Origin: JAGVYF01 sp041650315
GTDB lineage: Archaea > Nanobdellota > Nanobdellia > Woesearchaeales > JAGVYF01
NCBI GenBank assembly: GCA_041650315.1
Contig: JBAZLJ010000004.1
Span: 1 to 20,768 of the forward strand
Reading direction: 5' to 3'
DNA: 20,768 nt
Shown: piece by piece, positions 15,267-20,768 of the stretch
Layout: the number at the start of each line of letters is the position of its first letter
How positions within the stretch are numbered: the first letter of the stretch is position 1
Notes under the pieces: model-generated
Database searches by the model: none
What the model was told of the DNA's origin: nothing
The model's input: the letters and a program-made list of their open reading frames with translations, nothing else
Translations under genes and position numbers: made by a program

Positions 15267-15959
15267 TTAAGAGGGTTTACCAATTTTCTGTCCCGCAATC
15301 TTCCAAGCATTTGTAAGGTCTTTTGTAGATGCCCCTTGTTTTACCCGAGCAGAAAGTCCTTGAGTATTTTGAGAGGAACCAAATCCTTCTGTATTAACAG
15401 AGGAAGAAAGTTTTTCTACATTAGGTTGCTTAGTATCTGCAAAACCTGCAAGTTTAAGAACTACAGCAGGAGAAGTTTTGGACAGCAGATTTAATTGTTG
15501 TAAGGTAAGACCGCTATCAACGGCAAGTTGTTTATAAACTTCTTCAGCCTTTTCTCCAAACTTACCAGAGAAAGCATTAGTTACTTTACCAACATTTTGA
15601 GTTTCCACAGTTTCTTGAGTTTTCCTATTAATGGTCTGCTCAATCAATTGTGTTACAGTATCTGGGGTTATTTGACTAGTAGAGGGTTGCTCAGTAGTTT
15701 TGATACCAGACTTAATTTCATCTAAAAGTTGCTCTGCCGTTTTACGCTTCTCAAGTTCTGCCTTTGCTGCTTGTAACTCTTCTGTGAGAGTTTTGATATG
15801 ATTCTGAGCATGAGGTACAGACTTAAGTGCATCTTCAGGTGTTGCATACTTTTTACCTGCTCCTACTAAGTCAGCTACTTCTTGTGGAAGAGTAATAGTT
15901 GGTGCAGTTGTTGCGGTGTTTTCAGTGGTCACTGAGAACGGAGTTGTTTCAGTTGTCAT
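15267..15959 (-). CDS. Capsid scaffolding protein
   Basis: This 230-residue product has low aromatic content and many Thr, Lys, Glu and Gln. The N-terminus is Thr-rich (residues 1-25), followed by a YATPEDALKSVPHAQNHIK segment and a clear coiled-coil helix (HIKTLTEELQAAKAELEKR). The middle is a long hydrophilic stretch, and the basic C-terminus (ARVKQGASTKDLTNAWKIA) is the end that usually binds the capsid protein. The YATPEDAL...P.AQ.HI pattern is familiar from podovirus scaffold proteins. It assembles the procapsid and leaves before or during DNA packaging. Its ATG overlaps the 77-aa gene by 11 bases and has an AAGG Shine-Dalgarno just upstream. It lies directly before the capsid gene, as in T7 (gp9 then gp10). 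Confidence 0.88.
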   Translation of the reverse strand: MTTETTPFSVTTENTATTAPTITLPQEVADLVGAGKKYATPEDALKSVPHAQNHIKTLTEELQAAKAELEKRKTAEQLLDEIKSGIKTTEQPSTSQITPDTVTQLIEQTINRKTQETVETQNVGKVTNAFSGKFGEKAEEVYKQLAVDSGLTLQQLNLLSKTSPAVVLKLAGFADTKQPNVEKLSSSVNTEGFGSSQNTQGLSARVKQGASTKDLTNAWKIAGQKIGKPS

Positions 15960-16182
15960 TTGTACCTTGGTCAGGAATTAAATCTAGAACCCTTTGGAAA
16001 GCTTTCTGCATACCAATCTGATATGCTTGGAACTCAGACCATGAGGGTTTAGAGAATGTTTCTTCATTTGTTGAGATACGATGAGAAAGAGAAAGTTGAT
16101 CTTTTAAATAAATAGAAAGAAATTCATACACTTCTTCTTTAGTTAATTTATTACTTTCTTTTCCTTTTAATATATTTAACAT
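15949..16182 (-). CDS. Small protein between the HNH gene and the scaffold gene, function unknown
   Basis: I do not recognise this 77-residue protein. It is predicted mostly helical, with a basic N-terminus (LKGKESNKLTKEEVYE), a central segment LKDQLSLSHRISTNEE and a C-terminal helix (AYQIGMQKAFQRVLDLIPD). There is no membrane segment. It overlaps the scaffold start by 11 bases, which suggests coupled translation. No good Shine-Dalgarno precedes its ATG, but a possible promoter -10 lies just upstream. It looks as AT-rich as the HNH gene. It may be a virion assembly factor like the small proteins of other phages near the portal, or a gene that came in with the HNH element. Confidence 0.65.
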   Translation of the reverse strand: MLNILKGKESNKLTKEEVYEFLSIYLKDQLSLSHRISTNEETFSKPSWSEFQAYQIGMQKAFQRVLDLIPDQGTNDN

Positions 16183-16189
16183 TATAGTA

Positions 16190-16218
16190 ACTATTATACA
16201 CTAAATTAATTATACCTG
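16190..16218 (-). promoter_or_regulatory. Possible sigma-70 promoter upstream of the 77-aa and scaffold genes
   Basis: A perfect -10 TATAAT lies in the short gap before the 77-aa gene. Seventeen bases upstream, in the end of the HNH gene, is TTGCAG, which matches only three of six positions of the -35 consensus. The region is AT-rich, so chance is possible. Confidence 0.35.
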
Positions 16219-16722
16219 CAACTCTTTTTTTGTCAAATTACTCATATACTGTGCTATCATCATTAATTCCTCTGGTGTACTATCATTTTTAATTCTATTT
16301 GCCCTCCAAGAAATAATTTGTATATTTTCTTTTGTATATCCCAGAGTTGAATTAATTCTATCTATTGAAGGAGAATTATCCTCCCTAGACCAACCCTCAC
16401 CACCTGTCCCATCATAATTAAGTTGTATTCCTAACATTGGACAATTATCTGGAACTACAAAAGTAGCAAGAATTTCTGTTCTTTGGCTTTTTGGCAATCC
16501 TTTTCTTGTTAAGGCATGATTAAACCAATAATATTTTGGTTCTTTATCCCTAAGAAAGTTTTTTCTTTTTCTACTACCAGTAACTAACCCAAACTTAGTC
16601 ATTACTTGGTATATACGTTGTTTTGTGACACCATATTGTTTTCCTATTTCTTCTGTAGTATAACCTGAAGATAGTAGTTGTTGTATATTAATTACTTCTT
16701 CTTTCCAAAAAATTTTTCTCAT
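16210..16722 (-). CDS. HNH-type homing endonuclease with N-terminal HTH
   Basis: The 170-residue protein has an N-terminal helix-turn-helix (about residues 14-42: TTEEIGKQYGVTKQRIYQVM) for DNA binding. Its C-terminal nuclease has NCPMLGIQLNY (93-103), then SPSIDRINSTLGYTKENIQ (117-135) and SWRANRIKND (138-147). This DR...GY...N...AN..K pattern is the HNH variant common in phages; the usual first histidine position is Arg122 here, as is seen in that variant. Such enzymes cut relatives that lack the gene and so spread it by recombination. It stands alone between portal and the 77-aa gene, has its own promoter and a GGAG Shine-Dalgarno (16727-16730), and is very AT-rich (about 27% GC in a sampled line), all signs of a mobile insertion. 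It is intact, with no stop or frameshift. Confidence 0.85.
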   Translation of the reverse strand: MRKIFWKEEVINIQQLLSSGYTTEEIGKQYGVTKQRIYQVMTKFGLVTGSRKRKNFLRDKEPKYYWFNHALTRKGLPKSQRTEILATFVVPDNCPMLGIQLNYDGTGGEGWSREDNSPSIDRINSTLGYTKENIQIISWRANRIKNDSTPEELMMIAQYMSNLTKKELQV

Positions 16723-16743
16723 ATAACTCCATTTCTAACATCT

Positions 16744-16772
16744 ATTATAACAGAAACGGAATGTAAAGTCAA
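16744..16772 (-). promoter_or_regulatory. Consensus sigma-70 promoter driving the HNH endonuclease gene
   Basis: On the minus strand TTGACT (16772-16767) and TATAAT (16749-16744) are separated by exactly 17 bases, differing from consensus only at the last -35 base. It fills the 55-base gap between the portal stop (16778) and the HNH start (16722). It should be read by host RNA polymerase. Confidence 0.88.
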
Positions 16773-16777
16773 GTACT

Positions 16778-18544
16778 TTATGCAGTACCTACCATATTCT
16801 CTTCAATTGGGACTGCTGCCTCACTCTCTAACTGACTTGTAGCTTGGTTCATCAGTCGTTGAGTCTCTTTTCCTTCAAATACAGCGGCATTATCCTTAAT
16901 GAATTTGAATCTTTCAAGACCCATGTACTCTTCAACCATCTTAGCAAGTTCTTTACTAGATACATGAGGAGCAATCATCTGTCCAATAGGACCATTAAAG
17001 ATTCCATTAAGATTTTGCATCAATTGGGCACGAGCAGCATAATGTCTTGCCCCCATAGGACGAAGAATACCCTTAGCAGTGATATCTTCTTTAGTGATTT
17101 CAATGAAACTAGCTACACCAAGATCATCATCTACTACACGAGCAATATCTTTAACATCCAAATGACGTTTAGCAAGTTCGAGCATCTTATTGATTAGTGG
17201 TTCAAGAAATTCAATCTCAAACTTGTTAATCTTATTCTGGAAAATTCTACCCGCAGCATTCTGTAACTGTTGTACTTCAAATGCCGTCTTTTCTCCTGGA
17301 GTACGAACACCCATAGCTTCTTTAGGTGCTCCAGCCATCTCTTCCATAAGTGCAAGTAGATAACCAATTTCATTGTTTACTTGGAAAGCAGCAGCATTAG
17401 GAGCAAGTTGTGTTACATCACCATCTTCAGGAACATGGATATCTACTCCAGGTGCCCATTCAAATGGTTCCACATCACCTTTAATAACTTTAGGCGGATG
17501 GATAGTAAGATCCATTGCATCTGCTTTATTGTTCTCAAGATGGTCAATACGATACTGTAAACCTACCAGATTATCAAGAGGACCCATCCCATAGAGATTA
17601 TCAGGACGCTCTCTCCACGCAACATGGACTTTACTATCTTGACCTAACCAACTAGGATTCTCAATATCACGGAGAATGTACTTTCTATCTGCTATAGTGA
17701 TAATGCGATTCTCTTTTAGTTCTCCAGTAGTATTATCAAATACATCACCTTCAAACTCAAGAATCTCTACTAATCCTGATTGATAGTATTCTTTAAGAGA
17801 GCCAAAACCATCAATAAAGTACCCCTCAGCTTTAGCAATATCTTCCATACGAAAATCTGACATCTGTTTTCGCAGAGAGATAATCTTATTGAAAGTTTCT
17901 GTATTATATTGTAAACCTGGACGGGAATCAATGTCCTTTTTTAATTCTCCAATAGACTTCATATATCTAGTAAACTTAGGTGTACTAGAATAGGTAGCTG
18001 CTACTGGATTAAAGATATGGTCGTGAGGAGAAATACGAATAGCTTTAGGACCTGTATAGATATCTACCATTTCTCCAGTAGTAGGATCTTTAGCTTTTTC
18101 TGTTACATAGATAGCTTCACCAAATACATTACCATAATCAATATAATCGTATAAGGCTTTGCTAATAAACTCACGGAAACCACCCTCACGAAGTTTATTC
18201 TTCATATAGGCTTCTATGGCAACACGCTTCTTTTTAACTACAGCAGTCTTACTGTATCCTTCCCACTTTAACCAATCATCATTAGGAAAAAGAGCATCCA
18301 TATAATTAGCGTGGAGATTATCTCTTAGTTGAGTGAGTTTAGGCAGTGTAGTTTTATTCTTCCAAGGAGCTTTACTATTAGTAGTCTTGGTTGTGTCTGT
18401 GGCAAAAAGATAATTGCGAAGTTCTTTCCACTCAGCCTCTTTAGGTTGACGTTGAATCCACCAAGTATTATACAGAGAAGATAATTGACGTGCTAAGTTC
18501 TCTGTGTTTAATTGACTTTGAATTTGGGCTACTTTACCAGCCAT
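16778..18544 (-). CDS. Portal (head-tail connector) protein
   Basis: The 588-residue protein is the size of podovirus portals (T7 gp8 is 536 residues). It forms the dodecameric ring at one capsid vertex through which DNA is packed. Features that fit are the N-terminal helix (YNTWWIQRQPKEAEWKELRNYL), a LRDNLHANYMDALFPNDDWLKWEG segment near residues 73-96, the DYGNVFGEAIY block, a MGPLDNLVGLQYRIDHLENNKADAMDL helix region, and MGVRTPGEKTAFEVQQLQNAAGRI in the last third, typical of this family. The start has a strong AAGGA Shine-Dalgarno that abuts the TerL stop. It is followed by the HNH gene and then the scaffold, so the portal-scaffold-capsid order is kept apart from the inserted gene. Confidence 0.92.
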   Translation of the reverse strand: MAGKVAQIQSQLNTENLARQLSSLYNTWWIQRQPKEAEWKELRNYLFATDTTKTTNSKAPWKNKTTLPKLTQLRDNLHANYMDALFPNDDWLKWEGYSKTAVVKKKRVAIEAYMKNKLREGGFREFISKALYDYIDYGNVFGEAIYVTEKAKDPTTGEMVDIYTGPKAIRISPHDHIFNPVAATYSSTPKFTRYMKSIGELKKDIDSRPGLQYNTETFNKIISLRKQMSDFRMEDIAKAEGYFIDGFGSLKEYYQSGLVEILEFEGDVFDNTTGELKENRIITIADRKYILRDIENPSWLGQDSKVHVAWRERPDNLYGMGPLDNLVGLQYRIDHLENNKADAMDLTIHPPKVIKGDVEPFEWAPGVDIHVPEDGDVTQLAPNAAAFQVNNEIGYLLALMEEMAGAPKEAMGVRTPGEKTAFEVQQLQNAAGRIFQNKINKFEIEFLEPLINKMLELAKRHLDVKDIARVVDDDLGVASFIEITKEDITAKGILRPMGARHYAARAQLMQNLNGIFNGPIGQMIAPHVSSKELAKMVEEYMGLERFKFIKDNAAVFEGKETQRLMNQATSQLESEAAVPIEENMVGTA

Positions 18545-18553
18545 GATGTTCCT

Positions 18554-20083
18554 TTAAAAAACGCCGCCGAAGCGAGGGTGTACAGAAATATTACTTACTG
18601 TTGCCATCATATTACGTTGTTTTGGGATGATGGAAATACTAATTGCGTTTGCTAGACTATCTTTAATATCATCGTGTGGAGGATGAGCCATTACTAACTC
18701 TTCCTCTAATACTTGACAGTTACCCCCTTTGTAATGCCATACTTGTAAGTTATCATACTTAGGTTCTAGAATAGCAGCAATACGTTCTTCTTTGTCCCCA
18801 CCATGTCTATTAGGACGAAACTCATCTATTGACAAAGCAAGACCATTAGGTTTAATATAAGAAGATTTTAATTCCTCTACAATAGCCTGTTGAGCTACGT
18901 TTACCTCAGCCCTAATCTTTCTAAAACCCCATTTCTGTTGCGCTGTAACAATATGACTATAGTAGTCTACAATCTTGTTTGTTTTAAATCTATCTATATC
19001 TAAGATGTAGTAACTACCTTGATGGTCTACACCAATTGTAACTAGAGAAGTACTATCTGCCTTTTTAGATAAAGAGAAAGCAAAGTCGATTGAAGCATAT
19101 ACAGAGAGTTTTCTATCTCTAATATACCAATCACCCTCAATATTCTTTAATAGAGAGCGTTCATAGTATTGAAACTTATCTGGACTAATTCTAGCTGTAT
19201 CAGCAGTATTAGGATTATTGTAGTATTGACTAAAGAACTGTGTCTTATCTACATATTTACCTTTGATTACTGCAAGTACTCTTTCATCAAACCCAAACTT
19301 TTTACCATCAGCTCTAGTCTGCCTTGGCCATAGGAACTCTCCTTCTGTTTCTACAACTTTCTGGAAGAGTTCATATAATTCAATTTCCTCTTCCATATCA
19401 CCATCATCATTGAAAGTCTCTGCTTTCATGTTGATTAGAGTGTCATAGATATCACGGGGATGGTAGCGAGTACCAACAACCCATTCTTGTGCCTCTGGGT
19501 TCTCAATAGAAGCTAATTGAGAATAAGCGGAAGCTACCTTATCTCTACCTTCTTCAGTATAAGCATTTCCTGGAACTACAATATCATCTAGAACTACTAC
19601 ATCAGCATGGAAGCCTGTAGTATTCATAGTAAGACCAGAAGCTTTTACAGTAGGATCACGTACACCCTCTAATTTACGGCTAGGATGATCCACAGAGATT
19701 TCTTCTACTGCCCAGCGCTCACGTTTTCCAATATCAGGATGGATCATAGAAGGCCAATATCTACGATAGATTGGATTATCTATAATCTGCTTAATTTGGA
19801 AGAGTTGTTTCTCAGCTAAGTCTGCTGTAGCAGATACATAGAGAACTGTGGTTTCAGGATGTTTAGTAATCCACCAAGCAACTCTATATGCAACTAATTT
19901 ACTTTTTAAGTGTCCACGGGGAAGTAGTACTAATTGGTTTGGTTTAGCTTCTTGGCGTCCCCACCATTGAATAAGTTCTTGGTGAATAGCTCCAAGTACT
20001 ATATGTGGGGCCACCAATTTAATGAATACTTCTAGAGATTGTTCTGCACTTTCTCTAATTAGTTGTGTCTTATCTTTGTTCAC
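18554..20083 (-). CDS. terL: Terminase large subunit
   Basis: This 509-residue protein is the packaging motor ATPase and nuclease. The ATPase half has PRGHLKSK (residues 55-62) as a Walker A-like motif, SATADLAEKQ nearby, VVVLDD (162-167) as Walker B plus catalytic acid region, and VGTRYHPRD (203-211) as coupling motif. The nuclease half has SIDFAFS (Asp333), RAEVN (Glu393) and HDDIKD (470-475), which fit the three acidic metal sites of the RNase H-like fold. The likely start is the GTG at 20083; no in-frame ATG lies nearby and a stop is three codons upstream. No good Shine-Dalgarno is seen. The gene follows the tail fibre gene by 39 bases. No small terminase subunit is visible next to it. 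Confidence 0.95.
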   Translation of the reverse strand: MNKDKTQLIRESAEQSLEVFIKLVAPHIVLGAIHQELIQWWGRQEAKPNQLVLLPRGHLKSKLVAYRVAWWITKHPETTVLYVSATADLAEKQLFQIKQIIDNPIYRRYWPSMIHPDIGKRERWAVEEISVDHPSRKLEGVRDPTVKASGLTMNTTGFHADVVVLDDIVVPGNAYTEEGRDKVASAYSQLASIENPEAQEWVVGTRYHPRDIYDTLINMKAETFNDDGDMEEEIELYELFQKVVETEGEFLWPRQTRADGKKFGFDERVLAVIKGKYVDKTQFFSQYYNNPNTADTARISPDKFQYYERSLLKNIEGDWYIRDRKLSVYASIDFAFSLSKKADSTSLVTIGVDHQGSYYILDIDRFKTNKIVDYYSHIVTAQQKWGFRKIRAEVNVAQQAIVEELKSSYIKPNGLALSIDEFRPNRHGGDKEERIAAILEPKYDNLQVWHYKGGNCQVLEEELVMAHPPHDDIKDSLANAISISIIPKQRNMMATVSNISVHPRFGGVF

Positions 20084-20122
20084 GAAAATTTATACATTTA
20101 TTTTAGTTCTTGGTGCGTTGGT
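20084..20122. other. Short AT-rich gap between tail fibre and TerL genes
   Basis: This 39-base gap marks the change from the GC-richer tail-fibre gene to the AT-rich virion operon. Minus-strand TAAAAT and TATAAA stretches are -10-like, but I see no matching -35 and no hairpin, so I do not call a promoter. Confidence 0.5.
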
Positions 20123-20768
20123 TTAGATGCTACTCTTTGCTTCTAGCGCCATTACTCTCGCAAGCAGCGAGTCAAGTTGCACCTGCTGGTCTGCCATCGC
20201 CATCTTCTTTTGCTGTGCGTCCAGAATCAAAGCCACAACAAGTCTGTCGTACATCACGCCGTCAGGTATTGGCTCGGCGGCTTCGTCCGTTTCGGTAACT
20301 TCGACCTGCTCAACCACTTTGTCATAAACGAAGCTCCCATCCTCGGCTGTAACCTTTGCACCATCTGCATCTCGGCGCACAACTTCTTTTTCCACATCCT
20401 TTATAACGGTGTGCAGAGGCTTCCCCCAAAACACGAAGCGCGGGTCAATGAGCGCAAGTTCTTCTGCAATCAATCCCCAATAGCTGTGCATCGGGTTATC
20501 CGACTCACAAGTGGAACGGTAGAACACAGGCCTCGATTTATAGATAACGGCTTCTGCGTACTCTGGTAGCATGTCCTCGATGTCTGTTTTAAACCGAAGT
20601 GACGAAGTGGAGCGTTGCAACAGACCTGCCGATGTGACGAACATGTTGGCGGCGGATGCTGTGGTGTTGTTGTAAGGTGATGCAGCAGCAGCGCCTGTGT
20701 TTATCTGACCATCAGACACCACCTCAAGCAGCGTAGCCGCAGCGCTGTTGGTGAATAGACAAGGCTTT
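20123..20768 (-). CDS. Tail fibre/spike C-terminal part with S74 intramolecular chaperone
   Basis: The frame is open to the right edge; about 214 residues are visible and the N-terminal part is missing. The C-terminal 160 residues form a Peptidase S74 / intramolecular chaperone domain: SSLRFKTDIEDM with the Ser (20605-20603) and Lys (20590-20588) five residues apart as the expected dyad, the SYWGLIAEELALIDP block, then YDRLVVALILDAQQK and a C-terminal coiled coil (MADQQVQLDSLLARVMALE). In this family the chaperone guides trimer folding of fibres or spikes and then cuts itself off before the Ser. Upstream is an Ala/Thr/Asn-rich fibre stem. GC content is far above the rest of the window (about 55% in a sampled line), pointing to exchange of this receptor-binding gene. 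It lies directly upstream of TerL in the same direction. Confidence 0.88.
   Translation of the reverse strand, partial: KPCLFTNSAAATLLEVVSDGQINTGAAAASPYNNTTASAANMFVTSAGLLQRSTSSLRFKTDIEDMLPEYAEAVIYKSRPVFYRSTCESDNPMHSYWGLIAEELALIDPRFVFWGKPLHTVIKDVEKEVVRRDADGAKVTAEDGSFVYDKVVEQVEVTETDEAAEPIPDGVMYDRLVVALILDAQQKKMAMADQQVQLDSLLARVMALEAKSSI

Noticed and set aside
20084..20122. Possible promoter ahead of TerL
   Set aside because: -10-like boxes are present but no -35 at a suitable distance; AT-rich gaps give such boxes by chance.
1..20768. CRISPR arrays, tRNA genes, integrase or attachment sites
   Set aside because: No regularly spaced repeats, tRNA-like cloverleaf sequences, recombinase motifs or flanking direct repeats were seen on either strand by eye.

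Overview
The window is a late-gene block from a tailed phage with a short, T7-type tail (podovirus morphology). The evidence is a terminase large subunit, a podovirus-type portal, a scaffold, an HK97-fold capsid, two tail tubular proteins, three internal (ejection) proteins, a virion transglycosylase and a lysis cassette. No integrase, host gene, tRNA or CRISPR array was seen. The presence of a class II (adenosylcobalamin-dependent) ribonucleotide reductase beside a T7-like virion module recalls the cobavirus / Zobellviridae group (roseophage SIO1 and relatives). That placement is an inference from gene content, not from a search.

Layout. Positions 1-644 carry two genes on the + strand: the 3' end of the class II ribonucleotide reductase (nucleotide metabolism arm) and a small acidic protein. 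They converge at a strong bidirectional terminator (657-688) with a long minus-strand operon that fills the rest of the window. Read in its own direction (right to left) the operon runs: C-terminus of a tail fibre/spike with an S74 self-cleaving chaperone (20768-20123), TerL, portal, HNH endonuclease with its own promoter, a 77-aa protein, scaffold, major capsid protein, three small putative head decoration/fibre proteins with a terminator among them, tail tubular protein A, a 32-aa lysine-rich micro-ORF, a 70-aa protein, tail tubular protein B, a small sulfotransferase-like protein, a 184-aa internal protein, a 1505-aa internal protein, a 582-aa internal protein, a lytic transglycosylase, a DUF5675-type protein and a holin.

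How they work together. TerL pumps DNA through the portal into a scaffold-built capsid. The small proteins after the capsid gene probably decorate the head. The tubular proteins close the tail, and the internal proteins plus the transglycosylase probably form the ejection channel across the envelope. The DUF5675 protein and the holin, whose genes overlap by four bases, probably release progeny. Genes are packed with 1-32 base overlaps or very short gaps, so translational coupling is likely. No stretch above 300 bases lacks a gene.

Composition is uneven. Most of the operon is AT-rich. The HNH, 77-aa and sulfotransferase-like genes are the most AT-rich (about 27-28% GC in hand-counted 60-base lines from the HNH and sulfotransferase genes). 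The capsid and 165-aa genes are richer (about 48% in one line). The tail-fibre end is clearly different (about 55% in one line). These points mark likely accessory genes and a likely swapped receptor-binding module.
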